64,000 nt of DNA from CAZAZQ01 sp964489705 (lineage in GTDB: Bacteria > Zixibacteria > MSB-5A5 > GN15 > FEB-12), in assembly GCA_964489705.1 (NCBI GenBank), contig CAZAZQ010000003.1, positions 130,500-194,499 of the forward strand. Reading direction: 5' to 3'. The stretch's first letter is position 1; each line of letters begins with the position of its first letter. The notes below the pieces were generated by a model. The model made no database searches, was not told the DNA's origin, and saw only the letters and a program-made list of their open reading frames with translations. Position numbers and translations under genes: made by a program. Below, piece after piece: positions 33,794 through 42,283 of this stretch.

Positions 33794-34558
33794 ATGCAAA
33801 ACAGATTGTTGAAAAATTCTTCTCCTGTCGGCTACACGTTGGTTGAACTTCTGGTCGTTATCATCATCATGGGAGTGATTGCGTCGATTGCGGTGAACTC
33901 GCTGAAGGTAACGGACGACACGATGAAAATCGAGCAGACCAAGCAAGAGCTGAACCAACTGGCGTGGGCGATAGCCGGGAAACCGGATCTACTGTCGGGG
34001 GGATATCGTACCGACTACGGATATGTCGGCGATGTTGGGGCGCTGCCGCCTAATTTGAATGCCCTGGTGAACAATCCCGGCTTAGCCACATGGCAGGGTC
34101 CGTATATCCGCGACGACTACTATCTGAAAGATACCAGCAGTGCCTACGAATCGTTGATTGATGCCTGGGGGAAATCATATACCTATGGCGGCGGCGTAAC
34201 CATCACATCCACCGGCAGCGGTACAGCCCTGACCCGTACCATTGCCAATTCCGTCGGTGACCTTCTGTACAACACCATTGCCGTCGTGGTATTGGATATC
34301 GACGACAGTCCGCCGGGAGCCGATTATCAGGATTCGGTGCAGGTACAATTGACCTACCCCAACGGAGCGGGAGCTCTTACCACGACAACGCAGTTCCCGA
34401 ACGCCAACGGCTACGTGAGTTTTGATTCGATTCCAATCGGACATCACCGGATGCAGGTGGTGTACCTTCCGGATAATGATACCCTGGTACGGGAAGTGTA
34501 TGTCAATCCCGGGCAGACCAGCAATGTGACGATACACTTCTTTGCCAATGTCTGGTGA
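33794..34558 (+). CDS. Prepilin-like protein 1, GspG-type core with C-terminal beta domain
   Basis: The 254 aa protein has a type IV prepilin leader: basic N-terminus, cleavage site G|YTLVELLVV with Glu+5, and a long hydrophobic helix. After the helix comes a GspG-like segment (YGYVGDVGALPPNLNAL, then W-GPYI and AWGKSYTY). A C-terminal beta-rich domain of about 100 residues contains QLTYPNGAGALTT and SFDSIPIGHHRMQVVYLPD, resembling carboxypeptidase-regulatory-like/PEGA sandwiches. It is first of four tandem paralogues. It probably forms part of a pilus, pseudopilus or other filament exported by type IV pilus or type II secretion machinery. Confidence 0.8.
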   Translation: MQNRLLKNSSPVGYTLVELLVVIIIMGVIASIAVNSLKVTDDTMKIEQTKQELNQLAWAIAGKPDLLSGGYRTDYGYVGDVGALPPNLNALVNNPGLATWQGPYIRDDYYLKDTSSAYESLIDAWGKSYTYGGGVTITSTGSGTALTRTIANSVGDLLYNTIAVVVLDIDDSPPGADYQDSVQVQLTYPNGAGALTTTTQFPNANGYVSFDSIPIGHHRMQVVYLPDNDTLVREVYVNPGQTSNVTIHFFANVW

Positions 34559-34567
34559 GGAGGAACT

Positions 34568-36037
34568 TTGCTTCGTAACGAAAGACAAGAAATTTTGGGA
34601 AAGATAACGACTCGGCACGTTTCTCATCGGTCGGAACAAGGATTCGGACTTGTAGAAATGGCGGTGGTGATTATCGTGGTGGGGATTCTTGCCGCCGTTG
34701 CTATGCAGTCCATGGTGGGGGTGGTGCGGGACGCCCGTCAGGTGAAAACCGAGCGGGAGCTGGAAATTTTGGCGAACGCTATCGTCGGTAATCCCGAGGT
34801 GATGAACGGCGGCGTGCGCTCCGATTTCGGCTATGTGGGTGATGTCGGGGCTTTCCCTCCGAATTTGCAGGCGCTTTACCAAAATCCGGGGAGCTACGCC
34901 ACCTGGCACGGACCGTATCTCCCTGCCGGTTTTACCCAGGACACGGTGGGGCTGCTTACTGACGAGTGGGGCAAGGCGTACAGCTACAGCGGTGGATTGA
35001 CCATCACGTCGACCGGCAGCGGAACCCCTATTGTCAAGAAAATAGCCGACGCTCTTTCCGACTACCTCTACAATACCATTCACGGCACCGTCAAAGATGC
35101 CAATGACTCCCTGCCGGGCAGCATCCGAAAGGACTCGGTCGATATCATCATCACCTACCCTGACGGTGCCGGGGCGCTGACTTCTCAACTGCTTCATCCG
35201 GATTCGCTGGGTGATTTCACTCTCGATTCCATTCCCGTGGGAGTCCATACGGTACAGGCGATTTATACTCCCACTTCCGATACTATCATACGCTCGTTGA
35301 CGGTATTGCCGCGCCATAAGAGGGATATACTCTTCAAATTCGCCGCCTATTATTTTTCCTCCGACTCGAGCGGAGCGGGTAACGGGCTGGTCGGGCATTG
35401 GAAGTTCGATGAAACCTCCGGCATTATTGCTTCCGATGCCTCGGGGAACGGTAACCACGGCACCTTGATTGATATGGATACCCTGACGGTGTGGGGTCCA
35501 GGGAAAATCGACGGGTGTCTCGATTTCGACGGCACCAACGATTACGTCAACGTGCCCGACGACAACAGCTTGGATTTGTCGGACGAAGGGACCTTAGCGG
35601 CATGGATTTACATTGACTCAATGACCCAGTTCGGCGGTATTATCCACAAGGGGAACCTTCGCTCGTTTTCTGACGAAGCATATACTTTACAGGCATGGAT
35701 CGGCAATCGGATAATTCTGGGAATAAAGAGCGGCTGGAATCTTCGCTTGCTGCTGTCAAATACGCACTTTACGGTCGGAACATGGTATCATGTTGCCGGG
35801 GCATGGGATGCCAGCGGGATGTATCTGTATGTCAACGGGGTGCTCGACAACTCGACGACCAACACCTTGGTGGTGCAAAATTCCTCGGGAGATTTGAATA
35901 TCGGCGCCCAATTAACGGAATTTTACAACGGTCATCACAAGAACCTTCCTTTCAACGGCAAAATCGATGACGTGCGCGTTTACAATCGAGCGTTGAATGC
36001 CGCCGAGATATTGGCGTTGTATAACATGGGCAACTGA
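34568..36037 (+). CDS. Prepilin-like protein 2 fused to a LamG/concanavalin-like lectin domain
   Basis: The 489 aa paralogue has a prepilin site (G|FGLVEMAVV) after a 24-residue leader, the same FGYVGDVGAFPPNLQAL core and the same beta domain. From about residue 270 an additional LamG/concanavalin A-like lectin domain follows: GLVGHWKFDETSG, GKIDGCLDFDGTNDYVNVPD, LAAWIYIDSM, GTWYHVAGAWD, and GKIDDVRVYNRALNAAEI. Such domains bind glycans. The start is a TTG at 34568 with GAGGAGG in front. As the largest member it may be a tip adhesin on a filament built from the others (inference). Confidence 0.82.
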   Translation: MLRNERQEILGKITTRHVSHRSEQGFGLVEMAVVIIVVGILAAVAMQSMVGVVRDARQVKTERELEILANAIVGNPEVMNGGVRSDFGYVGDVGAFPPNLQALYQNPGSYATWHGPYLPAGFTQDTVGLLTDEWGKAYSYSGGLTITSTGSGTPIVKKIADALSDYLYNTIHGTVKDANDSLPGSIRKDSVDIIITYPDGAGALTSQLLHPDSLGDFTLDSIPVGVHTVQAIYTPTSDTIIRSLTVLPRHKRDILFKFAAYYFSSDSSGAGNGLVGHWKFDETSGIIASDASGNGNHGTLIDMDTLTVWGPGKIDGCLDFDGTNDYVNVPDDNSLDLSDEGTLAAWIYIDSMTQFGGIIHKGNLRSFSDEAYTLQAWIGNRIILGIKSGWNLRLLLSNTHFTVGTWYHVAGAWDASGMYLYVNGVLDNSTTNTLVVQNSSGDLNIGAQLTEFYNGHHKNLPFNGKIDDVRVYNRALNAAEILALYNMGN

Positions 36038-36042
36038 GGGAA

Positions 36043-36789
36043 ATGGGTACGCAAGTGGAAAATAATCGCGGTTTTACCATGATTGAGGTTATCTTGGTGG
36101 TTGTCATCATTGGGATACTGACGTCGGTCGCTTTGCGTTCGGTCTCGACCATTTCTCAGGTGGCGAAAATCGAAGAGACCAAGCAGGAACTCGATGCCTT
36201 GGCGTTTGCGATAGCAGGGAACCCGGAATTGGAAAACAATGGTCAACGCGCCGATTTCGGCTATGTCGGCGATGTGGGAGCCTTGCCGCCCAATTTGGAT
36301 GCTTTGTATGCCAATCCCGGCTCATATGCTACTTGGAAGGGTCCCTACATTCAAAACCGCTTCAGCCAGACACCTGATGATTACAAGAAAGATGCCTGGG
36401 GCAAACCGTATCTCTACACGGGGGGCGTAACCATCACCTCTACCGGTGGGACGGGAATGGTGCGTCGTTTTGCCAATGCTCCCTCTGACCTGTTGCAGAA
36501 TGTCGTGAAAGGAATCATCTACGACCTCGACGGCACTCCTCCGGACACAGTGTTCCATGATTCCGTGTCGGTGCAATTAATTATCCCGGACGGCAGCGGC
36601 GGAATGAGTACTCAAACAACTTTTCCCCGCGCCGGGGGATCGTTTTCCTTTTCTTCCGTGCCTGTCGGCAATCATACCTTGCGAATCATTTACATTCCCA
36701 CCAGCGATACTCTCATTCGATATGTAACGGTTTTGCCCCGTTCCGAAGTCTACGGTGAGTATTACCTGCCAAGCGATGTGTGGAATTGA
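36043..36789 (+). CDS. Prepilin-like protein 3
   Basis: The 248 aa paralogue has a short leader with cleavage site G|FTMIEVILV and the hydrophobic helix. It shares the core (FGYVGDVGALPPNLDAL, then W-GPYI and AWGKPYLY) and the GVTITSTGG turn shared with proteins 1 and 2. The C-terminal beta domain contains SVQLIIPDGSGG and SSVPVGNHTLRIIYIPTSDT. The ATG lies five bases after the stop of gene 2. Gene 4 begins 13 bases after its stop. It is a likely minor or major pilin of the same filament. Confidence 0.8.
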   Translation: MGTQVENNRGFTMIEVILVVVIIGILTSVALRSVSTISQVAKIEETKQELDALAFAIAGNPELENNGQRADFGYVGDVGALPPNLDALYANPGSYATWKGPYIQNRFSQTPDDYKKDAWGKPYLYTGGVTITSTGGTGMVRRFANAPSDLLQNVVKGIIYDLDGTPPDTVFHDSVSVQLIIPDGSGGMSTQTTFPRAGGSFSFSSVPVGNHTLRIIYIPTSDTLIRYVTVLPRSEVYGEYYLPSDVWN

Positions 36790-36802
36790 GGAAAGTGAAG
36801 AG

Positions 36803-37540
36803 ATGCGATACCTGATGATTCGACAAAAGGGCTTTACGTTTATCGAGTTGGTTATTGTTATTGTGTTGGTGGGGATACTGGTAACGGTGGCTGCCCGCAA
36901 ACTCGGTTCCTCTATTGACACCGCCAAATACGAGCAGACTAAGAAAGAGCTGGACCAGCTTGCCAATGCCATCGTCGGGAATCCCGCGGCATACGTCGAG
37001 GGAAGCCGGGTGGATTTCGGATATGTCGGGGACGTCGGGGCTCTTCCGCCCAATTTGGACGCGCTGGTGCAGAATCCGGGCGGTTTTGCGACCTGGGCGG
37101 GACCCTATATTGAAGCGGGGTTGAACGGCGATGAATTTAAAAAAGATGCGTGGAACGCTTTCTATGTTTACGTTGACACCCTGATTCGCTCGACCGGCTC
37201 GGGACAGAATATCGACAAAGTGTTTGCTCGCAGTTCCGCTTCTCTTTTGAACAATTCCGTGGCAGGAGTGGTCATCGATGCCGACAGCGATACTCCCGGC
37301 TCAGTGTATCGAGATTCGCTGCGGATTCTTTTGAGATATCCCAACGGCAGCGGAAGTTACACCACTGTGACGACCAACCCCAACGCCGGTGGGAACTTTA
37401 GTTTTGCCAACGTCCCTATCGGCAATCATACTTTGCAGGTGATTTACCTTCCGGACAGTGACACCTTAACCATTCCCATCACGGTTGTCCCCAGCAGTAC
37501 CAGAAAGTTATCGCTGGTTTTCCCCGCCGATTTGTGGTGA
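36803..37540 (+). CDS. Prepilin-like protein 4
   Basis: The 245 aa paralogue opens MRYLMIRQKG|FTFIELVIV, a very short leader of ten residues. It contains the FGYVGDVGALPPNLDAL core, the W-GPYI motif, KDAWNAFYVY in place of the usual AWGK, and a beta domain with LLRYPNGSG and NVPIGNHTLQVIYLPDSDT. The frame is open further upstream into gene 3, but the ATG at 36803 has GGAAAGTGAAGAG before it. It is the last gene of the four; a weak terminator-like stem follows at once. Confidence 0.8.
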   Translation: MRYLMIRQKGFTFIELVIVIVLVGILVTVAARKLGSSIDTAKYEQTKKELDQLANAIVGNPAAYVEGSRVDFGYVGDVGALPPNLDALVQNPGGFATWAGPYIEAGLNGDEFKKDAWNAFYVYVDTLIRSTGSGQNIDKVFARSSASLLNNSVAGVVIDADSDTPGSVYRDSLRILLRYPNGSGSYTTVTTNPNAGGNFSFANVPIGNHTLQVIYLPDSDTLTIPITVVPSSTRKLSLVFPADLW

Positions 37541-37791
37541 GACGTTTACCCTCAAACGTGCTTTTTCAGATATCGACAGGGAAGCGGCACATCTGTTGCA
37601 GATGTGCCCTGCCACTGAGGGGTTGGGTATGCGTAGGGAAGGTCTCGAAGAGACCTGCCTGCCTCAGTTAGAAAAAGGTTGCGAGTTCTGGTACAGACCG
37701 GGGAGATAGGTAACGGAATAGAACGAAAAGAGGATGACAGGCACCTTAGAGTGCGGAACCTTTTGCGGCTCCGACACTCAACTTATTGCTA
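37541..37791. other. Intergenic region with several strong hairpins
   Basis: After the pilin-like operon come three stems without T-runs. One is GGCACATCTG/CAGATGTGCC (37586-37608). The second is an ACTGAGG/CCTCAGT closing stem around GGTCTC/GAGACC (about 37614-37667). The third is GAGTGCGGAACC/GGCTCCGACACTC, imperfect (37749-37779). No ORF is convincing. The region could be a structured RNA or palindromic repeats; strand and function are unknown. Confidence 0.5.
37542..37566 (+). terminator. Weak terminator after the pilin-like operon
   Basis: A stem ACGTTT/AAACGT with a six-base loop is followed by GC and five T. Confidence 0.45.
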
Positions 37792-38982
37792 TTACCCGAT
37801 GCGACGGTCGGCGTAATTGGGCGGAAGACGGTAGTTATCCTGATAGTAGTCGTTTTCGTACCCGTGTACCGGTTTCAGTTCGTCAAGCCAGTAGGCGTTG
37901 TCGTTTCGGTGACAGACCAAAAAGCGTTGTTCGTCTTTTTGATACTTGGCGCGGTGGTACTTCAAGTAGATGAAACGATGGTCGACGCCGACGATTTCGA
38001 TTTTCCCCGACTCGTGCGACATGACGTATTTGACCCGCTTGGCTAAGCCGGAACATTTCTTCTTCGCCTGCTCGACCTTACGGTACGCTTCCACGATGGG
38101 GATGCGATAAGGAGTATTCCCGGTTGTCGGTCTTCCTTGGAAGACGTAATACTGCTGTACCCCCATGTACGAGAGCTCGTTCCACAAGGTCGCCATGTCG
38201 TCGGGGTCGTCGGAAATGCCGCGCGAGATGGGATTCTGGTTTACACATATAATTCCCGCCGCAATCAACCGTCTGACGGCTTCCCGCGCTTGCGGGGTAA
38301 GCTCGCGAGGATGGTCGAAATGACACATCATGTATATCCGTCGGTCAGGGGTAGAGTATTTCTTGAATACCTCCATGAGGGTATCATCGTTCAAGAAGCG
38401 ATACGGGTTGTAGGCGGTCATCTTGGAACCGATTCTGATAATTTTGACGTGGTCAATCTGCCGGAGGGAGCTGATGATTTTCTCCAGGCTGGAGGTTCGC
38501 AATACCATAGGATCACCGCCGGTAAGCAGGACGTTATCGACTTCGGGATGCTGACGGATGTATTCCAACCCCTCGCTGATATCGTACGATACTTCGTTAT
38601 GATGTCCCATGAACAACCGCTTCCGGAAACAGTAGCGGCAGAAAGCGGCACACGTTTCGGTTACCAAAAGCAGCACCGTGGTGGCGTACTTGTGCTGCAC
38701 CCCGGGGCGGACGGTGATTTTACCTTCTTTTGAAGCATCGAGTTGTCCCCAGGGAAGAAGTTCGTCTTCGTGAGGGACGATAAGTTTTTTTATCGGGTCG
38801 TTCGGGTCATTCCAATTTATCAATCCCAGGTAGTAATCGGTCGCCCGGAAAGAATATTGCTTGGTCACTTCCCGGAGTTTCGCCTTCTCGGCATCGGTCA
38901 AATGGGTGAGCTTATCGAGAGAATGAATATATCGAACTCTGACCTTGTCCTGACCGATTCCTTGTTCATTCTTTGAACGCAT
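37792..38982 (-). CDS. Lysine 2,3-aminomutase-family radical SAM enzyme
   Basis: This is a 396 aa PLP-dependent radical SAM enzyme of the KamA/EpmB type, converting L-lysine to beta-lysine or acting on a related amino acid. The cluster motif is CAAFCRYCFRKR, followed by VLLTGGDPMVL and RIGSKMTAYNPYRF. A PLP-binding stretch lies late in the chain (YVFQGRPTTGNTPYRIP). It lacks the long N- and C-terminal extensions of clostridial KamA. The ATG at 38982 has GGAGG five bases upstream; a GTG two codons earlier is less likely. Products could be the osmolyte N-acetyl-beta-lysine or modified EF-P. No partner acetyltransferase or efp is adjacent. Confidence 0.85.
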   Translation of the reverse strand: MRSKNEQGIGQDKVRVRYIHSLDKLTHLTDAEKAKLREVTKQYSFRATDYYLGLINWNDPNDPIKKLIVPHEDELLPWGQLDASKEGKITVRPGVQHKYATTVLLLVTETCAAFCRYCFRKRLFMGHHNEVSYDISEGLEYIRQHPEVDNVLLTGGDPMVLRTSSLEKIISSLRQIDHVKIIRIGSKMTAYNPYRFLNDDTLMEVFKKYSTPDRRIYMMCHFDHPRELTPQAREAVRRLIAAGIICVNQNPISRGISDDPDDMATLWNELSYMGVQQYYVFQGRPTTGNTPYRIPIVEAYRKVEQAKKKCSGLAKRVKYVMSHESGKIEIVGVDHRFIYLKYHRAKYQKDEQRFLVCHRNDNAYWLDELKPVHGYENDYYQDNYRLPPNYADRRIG

Positions 38983-39470
38983 AGGCACCTCCTTATTTTT
39001 ATTTGGAGCCTTCTATCGGTGAAGCCAGACGCTCTCGGGATTCCTCAAGGCTGAGATATTGGGCTCAACGTTTCCCGGTATGGAGTTGTTGATTACAGCC
39101 CGCCGCTTTTTTGTCGCTGAGGAAACTCAGCGGATTCAACTAAAGTTGCCCGGCTTTCTACTTTACCATAAGGAAGGCTGTTGTCCTAATATCGCTGCAT
39201 CTTTCATGCCAGTCAAGCCTAAAACGTATATTCCCCAGAAAAATCTCAGCCCACTAAGTTGCTTCTTTCCCCCTATCGCATTGGAATGCAATACGGTAGG
39301 AATAAGTCGGCGGGTTTTTATCGTTCTTATCCATATATCTTACCACGGTAAAAGGGGAAAATTCAAAAAAAAGTGCGTTTGTAAGGGAAAAGTACGATAA
39401 AGTATAAAAAAATATTTGACAATAGGTGACATAATGATATTATCTCTTTTGTAACGAAAGGAGACTCGAA
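38983..39470. other. Intergenic region between divergent aminomutase and HTH genes
   Basis: This 488-base gap has a perfect hairpin CGCTGAG-GAAA-CTCAGCG (39115-39132), followed by CAAC/GTTG (39137-39148), and the HTH gene promoter near its right end. A 113-codon + strand frame (39059-39400) lacks coding character. Nothing else is recognised. Confidence 0.5.
39416..39443 (+). promoter_or_regulatory. Promoter of the HTH/DUF2087 gene
   Basis: TTGACA (39416-39421), a 16-base spacer, then TATTAT (39438-39443), 28 bases before the ATG. Confidence 0.7.
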
Positions 39471-39989
39471 ATGGATTATTTTGAAGGGATTATCAAAAAT
39501 ACCGAATTCTTCACGACGTCCGAATTGGCGGAAAAGCTGAAGATGAACGTTCAGGTGATTACTCGGAAAGTGCAATCGGGTGAAATCAGTGCCTACAAAA
39601 TAGGGAAAGATTGGCGGATTCCCGAACAAGCCGTCTACGAGTGGTTGGAGCAGCATTCCAATAAAAAGGGCAAAAAAGCGTCGTCCAAACGCAAAGCGGT
39701 GAGCTCTCCCGAAGCCTCACCCCATCATGATGTTTCTTCCGCGGTTTCCTCTGCTCCTCAGCCGTCGGAGAAGCTTCCAACCCAAAGCAGCAAAAGAAAA
39801 TTTCTCTTGGAATATATTCTTGCTCAATTTGAACCGAACCGTCTTTACAGCGAAGAGGAAGTCAACAAGATTATTGTCCGCTTCCATGAAGACTACGAGA
39901 CGATCCGAAATGAATTCCTTACCGAGAAGATGATGGAACGGGTCGATGACAAATACCGTCGGCGTGCCGGTTATCGTCTTTCCGATTGA
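39471..39989 (+). CDS. Helix-turn-helix regulator with DUF2087 domain
   Basis: The 172 aa protein has an N-terminal MerR/excisionase-type helix-turn-helix (HTH_17): FFTTSELAEKLKMNVQVITRK and SAYKIGKDWRIPEQAVYEWL. A Ser/Lys-rich linker follows, then a C-terminal DUF2087 domain (LEYILAQFEPNRLYSEEEV, then a helix with FHEDYETIRNEF). DUF2087 is a small domain often found with transcriptional regulators. GGAG lies nine bases before the ATG, and a good sigma70-like promoter sits directly upstream. The target is unknown. It converges with the GT39-like gene. Confidence 0.85.
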   Translation: MDYFEGIIKNTEFFTTSELAEKLKMNVQVITRKVQSGEISAYKIGKDWRIPEQAVYEWLEQHSNKKGKKASSKRKAVSSPEASPHHDVSSAVSSAPQPSEKLPTQSSKRKFLLEYILAQFEPNRLYSEEEVNKIIVRFHEDYETIRNEFLTEKMMERVDDKYRRRAGYRLSD

Positions 39990-40143
39990 GAAGCCCCGCT
40001 GATCTTTCTTGTTTCCGAAGGTGCGGAGCGTTTCCACCAGCCCTGCACTGTGATTGCGTTGTAATTTCTCTCCCGTGCTCCTTGCACACCGTTCCCCGGC
40101 TTTACGTAGTTCTGTTTTTGACGGCACGGAGGGTGTCTCCTGC

Positions 40144-42270
40144 CTATTGCGGCAGCGGTTGTCCCAGCTTGGAGGCGATGTCGATGTATACTTTCTTGGC
40201 TTGGTCGGATTTGTACGGGTTCAGTTTTACCCCTTTTTCATAGTACTGCAAGGCAAGGTTAAGCAGCGAGTTATCCTTTTTCAAAGCCGAGAGGATTTGA
40301 AGGAAGCGGGCATATTGCAGTTGTATGTTGAAGTCGGTCGGGAACTGTCTCGCCATTGCCGGAAGCAGGGCATTCAGCTCTTCCGCCCGCTCGTTGTTCC
40401 ACAGTATTTCCGCAATCAACATGCCGCACGATTTGGATTGAGGATGCGACTCAAAGAATTGGCGAGCCAGTTGAAGAGCTTTCGTGGTGTCGCCTGCTTT
40501 ATTCAACATTGCCGCTTGTTCATAAATTGATTCTTGGTAGCGGCGGGCTTGAGGATTGTTGAAAACTTTGCTGATATTGTACAAGCGGACTTCAACGTCG
40601 CGTATCCAGTATGAAGCGATGGGTTCCAGGTCAGCCAGCACGGGGTAATTCCGAACCGCCTCCGTCCAGTTTGAAACATCGACGGCAAGATGGGTGATAG
40701 GGTATCGGTCGAAAAGGGTCGAATCGACCTTGGCGACGCCGAACAGGTGGATGAAGGATTTCACTCCCGTGTCAATCGTCAGAGCGGGACCGTAAGGACC
40801 CGAAACGACCGCTCCCGGTGAAAGGATAGCGTCAAGGTCGCGATTGGCTTCCAGGATATTGAAGTTGTGTTCGTCGAAGTGTTTGCTTTTGATGCGGATG
40901 GTATTGAAAAAGGCGGAAAGGAGCAACACTCCCCCAACGGTAGCGTAGAGCACCGTCTTGGTAATGCGGAGATATTTGCGTTTGAGCAGGTATCGGAGAA
41001 GGAACACCAGTCCTACCGCAGCAGGCAGCGTTACCCATGTGAGCAGGCGGATCGGGTGGGGGATGGTATTGAAAAAGACTGTATTGGCAATCAACTGAAA
41101 GAGCGCCAGCCAAAATACAAAGCCGAAAAGAACGGAGTCTTTTATAGTGAGGCGGTGGGGCAGCTTTTTGAAAGAGCTCTTCAAACCGGTGTCTTTGTCG
41201 GACAGGGAGAGGTCGAGCATGGTAAAACAGAACACGATGATGGGGGGAATGAGCAAGAGAGTGTACCGCAAGGGTGAGTAGTTCAACGGCATAAGCCCGA
41301 CAAAGGCGGCGATAGTCCAAAACAAGGAAAAAATCACGGTGCGGGGAAGTCGGTGCACGGGATACTTTGCCGCCAGCGACATGACCAGCAGGAAAGAACC
41401 AACCAGCAGGAAAAGCAGAAGGTCAATGTTGAGAAAGAAAAGATGGTTGTCGTAGCCGTAGGAAATTAGATGTTCAATGAAAGCCCACGGTGAGCGCAAT
41501 CCTTTCGGGAAGCCGCGTAAGCCGTAGGCTTGCTCGCCGACATAGGCATAAGCAGCGGCGATGTTTTTCCCATACAAGATAAACAACAGGCTGAGACCGA
41601 CCACAAAGAAAGTCCCGACGGCGGTCAGGATATACTTCGTTCTTTGGGAAGTGCCGGAGAAATAAATCGCCAAAAGCAGTGCCGGAAGCAGCAACATGCC
41701 GAACAATTTCCCCATCAGCATGGCAATTGCAACCAGCCCTCCCGACAAGGCGACACCCCAAAGGGTGTTTCCCCATCGAGTATAAACAAAAAAGACCAAC
41801 GACGCCAGAAAGATAAGTCCGTTTTCCAGATACGAGAGCCTCCCGTAGGTATAGAGCGTAACGTTAATCAGGTAAACGAAGGCAACGGCACTCGTCACCC
41901 ACGGAGAATGAAAGCGGAGGAGCGCCAGAATCAACAGTACCAACCCTCCTAAGCAGAGGATGATACCCACCACCTGTGATTGAGCCAGGGAAACACCCGC
42001 CAGCGAAAACCAGATATACGCCACCAGCGAAGTCAAGGAATGTTGGTATACCGTCCAGCGAGGGTAGTTGTAGGGATCAAACGCTCCGAAAAGAACTTTG
42101 TTGCGGGCGTGAAAAGTATACTGTGCCGGATCCGTCGAAAGGGATTGTCCCAAGCCGCTGAAATGCATGGGCGGGTCGGCGGTCAGGTTGAGGTGCCAAA
42201 AGATAACCCCGCCGACCAGCAGGAGTGCGGTCAGCACCAAAAAGAGGGTTTGTCTGTTTATGTTTTTCAT
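40144..42270 (-). CDS. GT39-like polytopic membrane glycosyltransferase with C-terminal TPR region
   Basis: The 708 aa protein has about 10-12 membrane helices in residues 1-460. Its first extracytoplasmic loop contains DPAQYTFHARN and DPYNYPRW, similar to the acidic loop of the dolichyl-/polyprenyl-phosphate-sugar glycosyltransferase superfamily (PMT/ArnT/GT39). Residues ~580-700 hold tetratricopeptide-like helices (AAMLNKAGDTTKALQLARQF). It probably transfers a sugar from a lipid carrier to an envelope acceptor; donor and acceptor cannot be read. It lies 13 bases downstream of selD on the same strand, so it is likely co-transcribed with it. Confidence 0.7.
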   Translation of the reverse strand: MKNINRQTLFLVLTALLLVGGVIFWHLNLTADPPMHFSGLGQSLSTDPAQYTFHARNKVLFGAFDPYNYPRWTVYQHSLTSLVAYIWFSLAGVSLAQSQVVGIILCLGGLVLLILALLRFHSPWVTSAVAFVYLINVTLYTYGRLSYLENGLIFLASLVFFVYTRWGNTLWGVALSGGLVAIAMLMGKLFGMLLLPALLLAIYFSGTSQRTKYILTAVGTFFVVGLSLLFILYGKNIAAAYAYVGEQAYGLRGFPKGLRSPWAFIEHLISYGYDNHLFFLNIDLLLFLLVGSFLLVMSLAAKYPVHRLPRTVIFSLFWTIAAFVGLMPLNYSPLRYTLLLIPPIIVFCFTMLDLSLSDKDTGLKSSFKKLPHRLTIKDSVLFGFVFWLALFQLIANTVFFNTIPHPIRLLTWVTLPAAVGLVFLLRYLLKRKYLRITKTVLYATVGGVLLLSAFFNTIRIKSKHFDEHNFNILEANRDLDAILSPGAVVSGPYGPALTIDTGVKSFIHLFGVAKVDSTLFDRYPITHLAVDVSNWTEAVRNYPVLADLEPIASYWIRDVEVRLYNISKVFNNPQARRYQESIYEQAAMLNKAGDTTKALQLARQFFESHPQSKSCGMLIAEILWNNERAEELNALLPAMARQFPTDFNIQLQYARFLQILSALKKDNSLLNLALQYYEKGVKLNPYKSDQAKKVYIDIASKLGQPLPQ

Positions 42271-42283
42271 GGCAACGTTGTGT

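Noticed and set aside
39059..39400. 113-codon + strand frame upstream of the HTH gene
   Set aside because: Non-ATG start, no ribosome-binding site, no recognisable pattern, and it spans a hairpin-containing intergenic region.
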